Origin: CAIQPS01 sp963783835
Lineage (GTDB): Bacteria; Actinomycetota; Thermoleophilia; RBG-16-64-13
Direction: 5' to 3'
DNA: 64,000 bases
Assembly (NCBI GenBank): GCA_963783835.1
Contig: CAWAOX010000015.1
Span: 489,377-553,376 of the forward strand
In this document: one piece after another, positions 23,279 through 31,417 of the stretch
How the letters are laid out: each line of letters begins with the position of its first letter
How positions within the stretch are numbered: position 1 is the first letter of the stretch
Position numbers and translations under genes: made by a program
Notes under the pieces: model-generated
Database searches by the model: none
Seen by the model: only the letters and a program-made list of their open reading frames with translations
What the model was told of the DNA's origin: nothing

Positions 23279-23307
23279 ACGACACAAGCAGGAGGGACTT
23301 GTATACT
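23279..23307 (+). promoter_or_regulatory. Promoter of the Roadblock-MglA pair
   Basis: ACGACA and TATACT are separated by 17 bases (-35 matching GACA of the consensus, -10 nearly perfect). Transcription would start near 23314, about 28 bases before the ATG of the Roadblock gene. Confidence 0.5.
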
Positions 23308-23341
23308 CAAGGGCGTGGTCCGAGCACAAGGAGGATGAGCG

Positions 23342-23842
23342 ATGCCAAGCCGCAGAGGACTGGTCATCAGCGACGAGCACATGAGGCTGATCGACGCCGT
23401 ACTGGAGAAGCTGCGGATGGTGTCCGGCTCCCAGTTCGCCGCAGTCATTTCCACGAGCGGCCAGCCTATTGCCATCTCCCCGCAGGATTCACACGCGGAC
23501 ACGCTCTCGCTGGCGGCTCTCGCAGCCAGTTCCTTCGCGGCTACCCGCCAACTGGCCCAGATACTGAGCGAGCGCGAGTTCACGCTGCTCTTCCACGAGG
23601 GCAAGGAAGCGAATCTCCACGTGGTGCAGGTCACCGACCACATCCTCCTCTTGATTACTTTCGGCCGCGATACCCAGGTGGGACGCGTCCGTCTCTACAC
23701 GAGCCGGGCGCTCGAGGTCCTCAAGCCGGCCCTGGACACTGCCGAGAATACGAGTGGAGATGACAGAACGGTCAATCGCGAATACTCACGCGACATTGGC
23801 GCCGCGATAGACGGTCTGTTCTCGGGACAGGGTGACTCATAG
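23342..23842 (+). CDS. Roadblock/LC7-domain protein (MglB-like)
   Basis: 166 residues. The core from about 15 to 120 matches the Roadblock/LC7 fold: an initial helix (RLIDAVLEKLRMVSGSQFAAV), strands STSGQPIAIS, the helix SLAALAASSFAATRQLAQIL and strands TLLFHEG, HVVQVTDHILLLITF. Such proteins act as GTPase-activating or scaffold partners of small Ras-like GTPases; MglB is the known partner of MglA. The tail (about 125-166) looks disordered and acidic. ATG 23342 has AAGGAGG 7 bases upstream; the ATG at 23335 is out of frame. It lies directly before an MglA-like gene, with 16 bases between stop and start, so the two probably form a switch. Confidence 0.82.
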   Translation: MPSRRGLVISDEHMRLIDAVLEKLRMVSGSQFAAVISTSGQPIAISPQDSHADTLSLAALAASSFAATRQLAQILSEREFTLLFHEGKEANLHVVQVTDHILLLITFGRDTQVGRVRLYTSRALEVLKPALDTAENTSGDDRTVNREYSRDIGAAIDGLFSGQGDS

Positions 23843-23858
23843 CGCTGGAGAACGACCT

Positions 23859-24443
23859 GTGGCATTGATCAACCTCGCCGCGCGAGAGATAAATTACAAG
23901 ATCGTCTACTACGGTTGTGGGCTCTGTGGCAAGACCACGAACATCCAGTATATCCACCGTAGGATCAATCCCACCGCCCGCGGACGCTTGGTGAGCCTCG
24001 CCACCGAAGAGGAACGGACCCTCTACTTCGATTTTCTGCCGCTGTCGGTGGGCACCGTCAAGGGGTTGCGCACCCGCTTCCACCTGTATACCGTACCCGG
24101 CCAGTCCTTCTACAACGCCTCGAGGAAACTGGTGCTGCAAGGCACAGACGGGGTCGTGTTCGTGGCCGACAGCCAGGTATCGCGGCTGGACGAGAACGTG
24201 GACAGCTACCTCAACCTGTGGGACAACCTGCGGGAGCAGGGCGATGATCTGAGCAGACTGGGCATCGTGCTGCAGATGAACAAGCGAGACCTGACCGACG
24301 TGTTCTCGGTGGGCGATCTGACCGAACTGCTCAACCACACTGGCTCGCCGGTCACGGAGGCCTGCGCGATCAGCGGCGTCGGCGTGTTCGAGACCCTCAA
24401 GACCGTATGCAAGCAGGTGATCGCGAAGAGCACTGAGGCCTAG
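23859..24443 (+). CDS. MglA-like small Ras-family GTPase
   Basis: 194 residues, close to MglA. The start MALINLAAREINYKIVYYG matches the family; P-loop GCGLCGKTTN is at about 19-28, the G3 region TVPGQSFYNASR at about 73-84 (Gly-Gln instead of Ala-Gly, typical of MglA), followed by DGVVFVADSQ and the base-recognition motif QMNKRDL. MglA sets cell polarity and controls type IV pilus motility in Myxococcus and relatives. GTG 23859 is favoured over GTG 23832 because the family N-terminus starts there and GGAG lies 9 bases upstream. Presence beside a Roadblock gene and in a genome with pilBTC suggests a motility or polarity role, which is inference. Confidence 0.88.
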   Translation: MALINLAAREINYKIVYYGCGLCGKTTNIQYIHRRINPTARGRLVSLATEEERTLYFDFLPLSVGTVKGLRTRFHLYTVPGQSFYNASRKLVLQGTDGVVFVADSQVSRLDENVDSYLNLWDNLREQGDDLSRLGIVLQMNKRDLTDVFSVGDLTELLNHTGSPVTEACAISGVGVFETLKTVCKQVIAKSTEA

Positions 24444-24449
24444 CCTCAG
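24433..24449. terminator. Hairpin at the end of the mglA gene
   Basis: CTGAGGC and GCCTCAG form a perfect 7-base-pair stem around CTA at the stop codon of the MglA-like gene. A second, looser GC pairing (AGCGGC with GCCGCT, 24448-24476) follows. The site lies between convergent genes, so it could act for both strands. No T run. Confidence 0.35.
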
Positions 24450-24474
24450 CGGCCCGGTGGCGTCTCCGGCGCCG

Positions 24475-26982
24475 CTAGTCTCGCCCCTTGGCGACGACTT
24501 CCAGCAGTATCTCCCGGTACGTGTCGGCCAGCAAGGCTGCCCGGGTGTCGTCCCCCGCCTCCGCGAACACATGGAACGCTGGCTCCTCAGCGTCAGGAAG
24601 CACCAGGGCCCACTCCCCGCGGTCGAGGAAGACCTTGATGCCGTCTACGAGCGAGACTCGCCCATCGTGCAGCTTTTCCGTCATGCGGCGCATCACGGTA
24701 CCTTTGAGATCCCAAGGGCACTCGACCTGCAGACGCGCAACATGGGCCACAGGCACGCGGGCGATGAGTTGCGAGAGGGGCGCGTCGGACGTGGAGATGA
24801 GCTCCAGCACCTTCCCCAGGGCGTACAGGGCATCAGGGGAGGGCAGGACGGCCGGGTATATGTAGCCTCCGTCCGTGGTAGCGGCGAAGATGGTGTTCGG
24901 ACGGGTCGCCTCGGTCATCACAGCCGCTTTGGAGTACCTCGTGCGGCGGATGCTGACGCCGGTGGAAGCGACCATCTGCTCCGCGATTTTGGTCGCGTGC
25001 AAAGGCAGGGCGGCCACTCCCCCCGTTGCGTCGCGGGCCGCGTGCTGGAGCAAAAGGAGCATGAGAGCAGAATCGGGGATAAGACGGCCTTTCTCGTCGA
25101 CCACATAGAGGTATTCGGCCCCCGGGTCGAGGATCGCGCCCACATCGCCCTCCATGGCTCGTACCATCTCCCCCACTCGCGCGGCGGCGGCAGGCACGCT
25201 CTCACCGAGCGTAAACCGCGAGCGGCTACGAGAGAAGGTGTTCAGCGCGATGGTCTCTACCCCGAGCTTGTCCAGCGTCGAAGGGAAGAAGAAGGCCGGC
25301 GCCGATAGCGAATAGTCGAGCACGAGCCGGGGCTGTCTACCCCGTATGGCCACGGTGTTCCAGTTCTCCAGCAGCGAGTTGGTGTAGGTCTCGATCACCC
25401 GGGGCGGGTACACGACCTGGCCCATCTCCTCGAAGGCGGCCCGCCGAAAGTCCTCGCGGAAATAGTGGTTCTCGATGGCCCGCTCGCGCTTGCCGTCCAG
25501 AGGCACCCCCGGCGCCTCCGAAAAGAGGATCTCGATGAGTTCGGGGTTCTCGAGGCTCATCTGCACGTGGATGCCCCCGATGGCGTTGGCGCTCTTGATG
25601 TCGAAGCGGTTGACGGCGAGCGGCGCCGTGGTAAGGTCGCGCACGTTGACGCCCGTGGAGTTGAGCCCGCTGATGACCGCCCGCTTGAAGACCCGGCACG
25701 CATGGTGTGTGTCGCGGCTGGTGGTGATGTATGACCCCTTGCCGATGAGCGTCCCGTACGACATCGCCAGCCGCATAGCCATCTCGGGAGTGACGTCCAC
25801 ATTGGCCAGGCCGCGGACGCCGTTACGCCCAAAAAGGGTGCTGGAACCACGCGTCTCCCAGACGATGGAAGAGCGGACCGCGGAGCCCGGCTCGATGTTC
25901 TTGAGCGGATAGATCTTCACGTTGTTGGCCACCACCGCGTTGCGCCCGATGATCGAGCGGTCCCCGACCACCGCGCCTTCCGCGATGTGCGCGTTCTCGT
26001 GAACCTCCACCCCGTCCATCAGCACCGCGCCGCTGACGACGGTCCCTGAGGCGACGTAGACGTTCTGGCCAAGGATGGACCCCCCGATCTGCGCACCGGT
26101 CCGCACCACGGTGTTGTCGCCCAGAACGGTATGCGAGAGTATGCGGGCTCCGGGATCGAGCCGGACATTCTCCCCGATGACCGCTGGGCCATCGACGTCG
26201 TCCAGGCTCTCGACGACGGCACCCTTGCCCACCCAGATGTTGCCGCGCAGGCGGACGCCCGGCGGGGTCAGACGGATCTTGCCGTCGAGCGCATCCCGGT
26301 TTGCCTGCAGATACTGCTCGAGGCTTCCCACATCCTGCCAGTAGCCCTCGCAGACCATTCCGTACAGCGGCTTGCGCATGTCGAACAGCTTGGGGAACAG
26401 GTCGTGGCTGAAGTCGTAGGGCTGCCCCTCGGGGATGTGGTCGAAGATCTCCGGCTCGAGCACGTAGATGCCTGTATTCACCGTGTCGGAGAAGACCTGG
26501 CCCCAGCCCGGTTTCTCTAGAAACCGCTGGATACGCCCCTCCTCGTCTACGATCACCACCCCGAACTCGAGAGGGTTCTGCACACTCGTAAGCGCGATGG
26601 TGACCAGCGCTTCGCGTTCCCGGTGGAAATCGACCACCTTGGTCAGGTCAAAATCGGTGAGGGCGTCACCGCTGATGACCAGGAACGTGTCGTCAAGGAG
26701 GTCTTTCGCGAGCCGGATGGATCCGGCTGTGCCGGCAGGAGTCTCCTCCACCGTGTAGTCGATGTGCATTCCCAGACTGCTCCCATCCCCGAAATAGTTG
26801 CGAATGAGCCGGGGCAGGAACGCCAGAGTCATCACCACCTCGTTGATGCCGTGCCGCTGGACCAACTCCAGGATGTGCTGGATGCACGGCTTGTTGACGA
26901 TCGGCACCATCGGCTTGGGCTGGTTGGAGGTCAGCGGGCGGAGTCTCGTGCCCTGACCACCCGCCATGACGACTGCCTTCAC
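24475..26982 (-). CDS. Mannose-1-phosphate guanylyltransferase with LbH repeats and a degenerate phosphomutase domain
   Basis: 835 residues in three parts. Residues 1-235 are a nucleotidyltransferase (VMAGGQGTRLRPLTSNQPKP; DTFLVISGDALTDFDL). Residues about 250-375 are left-handed beta-helix hexapeptide repeats. The remainder aligns in layout with phosphomannomutase/phosphoglucomutase, but the phosphoserine loop (TASHNP in active enzymes) reads QMSLENP and the metal-binding DGDGDR loop reads DPGAEYL, so mutase activity is not expected. Such proteins are known in Actinobacteria and Cyanobacteria and supply GDP-mannose or a related sugar nucleotide; the exact sugar is not provable here. GTG 26982 has AGGAGG 5 bases upstream and starts at the P-loop. 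It lies downstream of tRNA-Pro. Confidence 0.85.
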   Translation of the reverse strand: MKAVVMAGGQGTRLRPLTSNQPKPMVPIVNKPCIQHILELVQRHGINEVVMTLAFLPRLIRNYFGDGSSLGMHIDYTVEETPAGTAGSIRLAKDLLDDTFLVISGDALTDFDLTKVVDFHREREALVTIALTSVQNPLEFGVVIVDEEGRIQRFLEKPGWGQVFSDTVNTGIYVLEPEIFDHIPEGQPYDFSHDLFPKLFDMRKPLYGMVCEGYWQDVGSLEQYLQANRDALDGKIRLTPPGVRLRGNIWVGKGAVVESLDDVDGPAVIGENVRLDPGARILSHTVLGDNTVVRTGAQIGGSILGQNVYVASGTVVSGAVLMDGVEVHENAHIAEGAVVGDRSIIGRNAVVANNVKIYPLKNIEPGSAVRSSIVWETRGSSTLFGRNGVRGLANVDVTPEMAMRLAMSYGTLIGKGSYITTSRDTHHACRVFKRAVISGLNSTGVNVRDLTTAPLAVNRFDIKSANAIGGIHVQMSLENPELIEILFSEAPGVPLDGKRERAIENHYFREDFRRAAFEEMGQVVYPPRVIETYTNSLLENWNTVAIRGRQPRLVLDYSLSAPAFFFPSTLDKLGVETIALNTFSRSRSRFTLGESVPAAAARVGEMVRAMEGDVGAILDPGAEYLYVVDEKGRLIPDSALMLLLLQHAARDATGGVAALPLHATKIAEQMVASTGVSIRRTRYSKAAVMTEATRPNTIFAATTDGGYIYPAVLPSPDALYALGKVLELISTSDAPLSQLIARVPVAHVARLQVECPWDLKGTVMRRMTEKLHDGRVSLVDGIKVFLDRGEWALVLPDAEEPAFHVFAEAGDDTRAALLADTYREILLEVVAKGRD

Positions 26983-27084
26983 GAGAGCCTCCTGGTCGCG
27001 TATAGGATGCCGCACGGGGTACTACCCAAAGAGTAACAGGGAATGCGGCAGGCCGGAACGGTCCAGTCGCGAAGGTGAAAGAAG

Positions 27085-27158
27085 TCGGGACGGCCGGATT
27101 TGAACCGGCGACCTTCCGGCCCCCAGCCGGATGCGCTACCAAGCTACGCCACGTCCCG
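27085..27158 (-). tRNA. tRNA-Pro (anticodon GGG)
   Basis: 74 bases fold as a standard cloverleaf: acceptor CGGGACG with CGTCCCG and discriminator A, D-arm with AGCTTGGTAGCGC, anticodon stem TCCGG/CCGGA with loop CTGGGGG (anticodon GGG), and T-arm GCCGG-TTCAAAT-CCGGC. CCA is not encoded. It lies between plsY and the guanylyltransferase gene, on the same strand. Confidence 0.95.
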
Positions 27159-27169
27159 ACGCGGGACCC

Positions 27170-27175
27170 AGTATA
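27170..27175 (-). promoter_or_regulatory. Candidate -10 of the tRNA-Pro promoter
   Basis: TATACT on the minus strand lies 11 bases before the first base of the mature tRNA, the expected distance for a short 5' extension. The -35 at 17 bases (TAGTCC) is weak. Confidence 0.45.
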
Positions 27176-27229
27176 GCGCGCCCTCGCTCTACGGACTACC
27201 GGCCAAACGGGCCACGGGTGGCCTCGACA

Positions 27230-27856
27230 CTACGTGGCGGCCGCCTGCTTGTTCCAGGGGAACTTGACTCGAGGCTCCTGACGGTTCCACAATCGGCGGA
27301 AGTTGCCTCGATGAGCCCAGAGGACGAAGACCGCCATGACACAGGCGCCGACGATGTAGGCGAGCGGCTGATGGAAGACCACCGCCATCACCGGGAACAT
27401 GATGGTGCACACGATCGAAGCGATGGAGACTATGCGAGTGGTCACCAGCAGAAGGAGGAACACGACTACCACGATGACCATAGGGATGGGCATCATGGCA
27501 AGCGCGGCCCCGGCTCCTGTAGCCACCCCTTTGCCTCCCTTGCCTCTCAGGAAGACCGAGTAGTTGTGGCCGACGACGCAGGCGAACGCCACGAGGACGG
27601 TCACCAGCGGGGTGCTCAGATACTTCGCGAGGAGCACGGGGAGCACCCCCTTCAGCACGTCCCCGACGAGGACGGCCACCCCGAGCTTCACCCCCAGCAC
27701 CCGAAAAGCGTTCGTGGTACCGGCGTTCCCGCTGCCCTGGTTCCGGACATCCACCCCTTTGAAGAGCTTGCCCAGGAACACGCTGGGAGAAATGGAGCCG
27801 ACAAGGTACCCGAGGGCCACCAACCCCACTGCGGTCAACCACGCATTCGTGCTCAC
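27230..27856 (-). CDS. plsY: Glycerol-3-phosphate acyltransferase PlsY
   Basis: Membrane enzyme that transfers acyl groups from acyl-phosphate to glycerol-3-phosphate, the first step of phospholipid synthesis; 208 residues. Five or so hydrophobic segments are visible and the three PlsY motifs are present: GSISPSVFLGK near the start, GSGNAGTTNAFRVLG, and GKGGKGVATGAG. The lysine- and arginine-rich C-terminus is typical. GTG 27856 overlaps the der stop (GTGA), so translation is coupled. The window also contains a PlsC domain (in cmk-plsC), giving both acylation steps in one operon. Confidence 0.93.
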   Translation of the reverse strand: MSTNAWLTAVGLVALGYLVGSISPSVFLGKLFKGVDVRNQGSGNAGTTNAFRVLGVKLGVAVLVGDVLKGVLPVLLAKYLSTPLVTVLVAFACVVGHNYSVFLRGKGGKGVATGAGAALAMMPIPMVIVVVVFLLLLVTTRIVSIASIVCTIMFPVMAVVFHQPLAYIVGACVMAVFVLWAHRGNFRRLWNRQEPRVKFPWNKQAAAT

Positions 27857-29172
27857 GAATACCTTTCCTCTTTGCCTTCGAAGTCGATGACGAGAGGGAT
27901 GCCCCAGAGACCGTATTCCTCACGCAGTTGGTTCTCGAGGTAGTAAGCGAACGATCTGGTGACCAGGCTGCGCGCGTTGACCATGACTTTGAACCGGGGC
28001 GGCGATGTCTCGTACTGCACGATGTAGAAAGCCTTGAGGGTCTTCGTCCCCCTCCCCGCGGGCGGTCTCTTAGTTCGAAACGTCTCGAGCCAACGGTTGA
28101 GGTCGGATGTGGAGATCCGCCCACTGTATTGCTGGTACAACTCCCGGGCCAGGGGCAAGATGTGATCGATGCCCCGGCCCGTCAGGGCCGAGACCGTCAC
28201 CCATCGAGGCTTCATCTGGACTTTGGCTTTGACACGAGCGACCGTCATGTCCAGATCGATCTCGTTGATGTCCCATTTGTTGAACAGGACAGCGGTCGCG
28301 CACTTAGCCCGCTGGGCCTCGTAGGCGATCTGAAGATCGAGATCGACGAGCCCCTCGTTCGCATCGATGACGACCAGCGCGACATGGCTCCGCTCGAGGG
28401 CCTGCAAAGCACGGAGGGAGCTGTAGTACTCCACGTCGGTGGTCGTCCGCTTCCCTGGGCGCCGTAGACCGGCGGTGTCGATCAGCGTGATGGGGGTCCC
28501 GTCGAACTCCAGGTCGGTATCGATCGCGTCTCTTGTCGTCCCCGGACGGGGAGAGACTATCGTCCGCTGATCCCCGAGCAGGGCGTTGAGCAACGAGCTC
28601 TTGCCGACGTTCGGCCTGCCGACGATGGCCACTCGCAGCGGCTCGATGGACGGGGAGAAGTCCTCCTCTGCAGGAAGGTTCTTCACCACTTCATCCAGGA
28701 GGTCCCCGATGCCCAGACCATGCTCTGCCGATACACCGATCGGCTCGCCGATCCCCAGCTGCCAGTACTCGTTGACGTTGTCCTGTGCGGCTTTGGAGTC
28801 GTACTTGTTGACGGCCAGCAACACCGGCACGGGGCTCCGCCGCAAGAGCGCGGCGATCTCGTGGTCCTGCGGCGCCAATCCGGCCTTGCCATCCACGAGG
28901 AAGATGGCCACAGCCGCTTCATAGAGAGCTAGTTGCGCCTGCCGCCGTACCTCCTCTCCGAGCGGCTCGTCACTCTGTAGATCGATGCCGCCCGTATCGA
29001 CCACGACGAATTCATGGCCGGTCCACTCTGCCTCCCCCTCTTTGCGGTCGCGCGTCACCCCGGACTCGGGCGCGACGACCGCGTCCCTACTGCCGGTGAT
29101 GCGGTTGAAAAGGGTCGACTTCCCTACATTGGGGAAGCCGATGATCGCTACGCGGGGCTTTGCTTTGCTCAT
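27853..29172 (-). CDS. der: Ribosome-associated GTPase Der (EngA)
   Basis: Essential double-G-domain GTPase for 50S subunit assembly; 439 residues. First G-domain: GFPNVGKSTLFNRI, DTGGID, NKYD; second: GRPNVGKSSLLNALLG, DTAGLRRPGKR, NKWD. The C-terminal KH-like domain holds LKAFYIVQYETSPPRFKV and the typical ending RSFAYYLENQLREEYGL. The ATG at 29172 overlaps the ispH stop by 4 bases; a longer in-frame start would add 53 low-complexity residues encoded within ispH and is rejected. The order ispH-der-plsY with cmk upstream is common. Confidence 0.96.
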   Translation of the reverse strand: MSKAKPRVAIIGFPNVGKSTLFNRITGSRDAVVAPESGVTRDRKEGEAEWTGHEFVVVDTGGIDLQSDEPLGEEVRRQAQLALYEAAVAIFLVDGKAGLAPQDHEIAALLRRSPVPVLLAVNKYDSKAAQDNVNEYWQLGIGEPIGVSAEHGLGIGDLLDEVVKNLPAEEDFSPSIEPLRVAIVGRPNVGKSSLLNALLGDQRTIVSPRPGTTRDAIDTDLEFDGTPITLIDTAGLRRPGKRTTTDVEYYSSLRALQALERSHVALVVIDANEGLVDLDLQIAYEAQRAKCATAVLFNKWDINEIDLDMTVARVKAKVQMKPRWVTVSALTGRGIDHILPLARELYQQYSGRISTSDLNRWLETFRTKRPPAGRGTKTLKAFYIVQYETSPPRFKVMVNARSLVTRSFAYYLENQLREEYGLWGIPLVIDFEGKEERYS

Positions 29173-30017
29173 GCTTCGAATCCTGCCAATCTGTCGGCCA
29201 CAGCCTTGATCTGCTCGGGGGGCGTCGAAGCGCCCGCCGTGATGCCCACTACCTTCAGCCCTCGGAACCAGGCGGGGTCGAGTTCCTCCGACGACTCCAC
29301 GTGGAACGTCTTCGGCTGGCGCGCGGCGCACAACTCCGCGAGCCGCCTGGTGTTGCCCGAGTTCCTTCCCCCCACCACCACGACCGCGTCCACTCGATCG
29401 GCCATCGCCATGGCTGCCATCTGCCGCTGCTCGGTCGCGCTGCAGATGGTGTTGTGCACGAGAAGCTCGCGTGTACGGGTCGCCAGGCTCTCCACCAATT
29501 CCGCGAGGTGCTCCTGCGATTGCGTGGTCTGCACCACCACACCGACCCGCTGACTCGGAAGCTCATCGGGCAGGCCGGCCGCCGATTCGACCACGAGCGA
29601 CTCTGCGCCGGCGTACGATCGAAGCGCGAGGACCTCTGGATGGTCCGTCTCCCCCAGGATGATGACAAAGTAGCCTTGACGGTGCAGCTTCGCCGCCTTC
29701 TCCTGAGCTGACTTGACGAAGCGGCAGGTCGCGTCCACCACCAGTGTATCGGTGGCGGCAAGTTGGTCTTTGACCTCACGCGGCACTCCGTGCGACCTGA
29801 GGATGACAGTTCCCTCGGCGGCCTCTTCGGGCTCAGAGACGACATGCACTCCGCGCTTCTCCAAGTCTGCGATGACCCCGGGATTGTGGATCAGCGGGCC
29901 GAGGGAGCGCACCGGGCCCGGCGCCTCTTCAGCAGCTTTCAGGGCCAGTTCGAGGGCGCGCTCGACGCCCCAGCAAAAACCGGCGCTCTCGGAGATCTTC
30001 ACCTGCAGCGTGGTCAT
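29169..30017 (-). CDS. ispH: 4-hydroxy-3-methylbut-2-enyl diphosphate reductase
   Basis: Last enzyme of the MEP isoprenoid pathway, making IPP and DMAPP with a [4Fe-4S] cluster; 282 residues. The three cluster cysteines are in GFCWGV (C15), DATCRFV and NTICSAT. Other family signs: GPLIHNPGVI, LRSHGVP with the catalytic histidine, TDHPEVLA and TAGASTPPEQI. The ATG shares one base with the stop of cmk-plsC (TGATG). Its pathway partner dxs is on the same strand at 52.7-54.6 kb. Confidence 0.95.
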   Translation of the reverse strand: MTTLQVKISESAGFCWGVERALELALKAAEEAPGPVRSLGPLIHNPGVIADLEKRGVHVVSEPEEAAEGTVILRSHGVPREVKDQLAATDTLVVDATCRFVKSAQEKAAKLHRQGYFVIILGETDHPEVLALRSYAGAESLVVESAAGLPDELPSQRVGVVVQTTQSQEHLAELVESLATRTRELLVHNTICSATEQRQMAAMAMADRVDAVVVVGGRNSGNTRRLAELCAARQPKTFHVESSEELDPAWFRGLKVVGITAGASTPPEQIKAVADRLAGFEA

Positions 30018-31417
30018 CAGGATGCCGCCGGGGGGTCGAGTAGCTTCCCAAACGCCTCTATCAGGCCTTCCGTCACGACCCGGGCTCGTTCCGAACGTGG
30101 AAGATCGGCGGACGGGAGCTTCAGCGGAGGTCCGAACGTGACCGTGACCCGCGGAAAACGCGGCAGACCCTTCCGCACCACTCGTTCGGTACCATCGAGG
30201 ACCATCGGCACCGTCACCACGCCCTCCCGAAGCGAGAACAGCGACACGCCGGCCTGTATGTCACCCACGGACCCGCCGCGCTGGCGACGACCTTCCGGGA
30301 ACATGCCCACCACTGCACCGCCTCCAAGCATCTCCAGCGCTCGTTTGACCGCGGTCCGGTCCGCTTCTCCCCGCTTCACAGGAAAGGAACCTAGCGCTTC
30401 GATCACACGGCCCAGCACTCTGACCTTCCAAAGTTCGGCCTTGGCCATGAAATGCACTTGGCGCGGGAAGGAGACGCCGACGAAGAACGGGTCGAGGTTC
30501 GAGCGGTGATTGGAGGCCAGAAGTACGGGCCCCGTCAGCGGGATGTTCTCCGAGCCTCTCACGTCCATTCGAAAGGCGAACCGCCAGAGGGGCGTCAGGA
30601 ACGAATACGCAAACCGGTAGAGGCCGGTGTCAAGGGGGCTCTTGACCATGCGGCACACCGGCCACTTCTCGCCGACCGTCAGAACAGCCGGCGTCGAGGG
30701 GTGCGCCGATGCCGGCGTGGATGGCGGAGGCGCGGCCGAGGCGGACCACCCCGGCCCTCCTTTGGCAGCCACCAGACCGCATACCATCTTGATGACCTCG
30801 GGGATGCTCATCCCCGTGGTGTCTATCTGTACAGCGTCATCAGCCTTGCGCAACGGCGCGAGCGCCCGGCCTGAGTCGTAGGCGTCACGGGTGGCGATGT
30901 CGGCCACCAGCTGGTCGAGGGGCTGGTCGACTCCCTGGGCAAGCAGTTGCTCCCGGCGCCGCCTGGCCCGTTCCTCGATGGAGGCGACGAGGAACACCTT
31001 GACCTCGGCGTTGGGGAAGACCACCGTTCCGGTGTCCCGACCTTCCAGGACGACGTCGCCCCGAGCGGCCTCCTGCCGTTGTCTGGCCGTCAGCAGGGCT
31101 CGGACGGCGGCGTCGGCCGAGACCGCGGAGACGTTCTGCGAAACCACTCGACCGCGGATATCATCGGTGACCTCGCGCTCCCCGATGAAGGCCCGAGTGA
31201 GGTCGTCCTGCCTGTCCACGAAGCGCAGGTCCGATCTGGCCGCAAGCTCCGCCGCTTCTGGGATGCGATCGGGTACCAACCCTGCTTCGAGCGCAAGCAG
31301 AGTGACGGCGCGGTACATCGCCCCGGTGTCGAGATAGTGCATGCCGAGGCGCGTGGCCACTTCCCGGGCGATTGTGCTCTTACCGGACCCCGCAGGCCCG
31401 TCAATGGCGACGATCAT
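30017..31417 (-). CDS. cmk: Cytidylate kinase fused to 1-acylglycerol-3-phosphate acyltransferase
   Basis: 466 residues with two enzymes. Residues 1-220 are CMP kinase: IDGPAGSGKSTIAREVATRL, LDTGAMYRAV, and RDTGTVVFPNAEVKVFL. A Pro/Ala/Ser linker follows (about 225-255). Residues about 265-466 are PlsC: acyltransferase box NHRSNLDP (H-x4-D), FPVKRGEADR and the substrate box FPEGRRQRGG. ATG 31417 has GGAG 8 bases upstream and overlaps the aroA stop (ATGA). Fusion or adjacency of cmk and plsC is known in several Gram-positive groups. The PlsC half makes phosphatidic acid after PlsY. Confidence 0.94.
   Translation of the reverse strand: MIVAIDGPAGSGKSTIAREVATRLGMHYLDTGAMYRAVTLLALEAGLVPDRIPEAAELAARSDLRFVDRQDDLTRAFIGEREVTDDIRGRVVSQNVSAVSADAAVRALLTARQRQEAARGDVVLEGRDTGTVVFPNAEVKVFLVASIEERARRRREQLLAQGVDQPLDQLVADIATRDAYDSGRALAPLRKADDAVQIDTTGMSIPEVIKMVCGLVAAKGGPGWSASAAPPPSTPASAHPSTPAVLTVGEKWPVCRMVKSPLDTGLYRFAYSFLTPLWRFAFRMDVRGSENIPLTGPVLLASNHRSNLDPFFVGVSFPRQVHFMAKAELWKVRVLGRVIEALGSFPVKRGEADRTAVKRALEMLGGGAVVGMFPEGRRQRGGSVGDIQAGVSLFSLREGVVTVPMVLDGTERVVRKGLPRFPRVTVTFGPPLKLPSADLPRSERARVVTEGLIEAFGKLLDPPAAS

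Noticed and set aside
29173..29331. Extended N-terminus of Der within ispH
   Set aside because: The extra 53 residues are Arg/Gly/Pro-rich shadow coding; ATG 29172 gives the standard Der start and an ATGA overlap.
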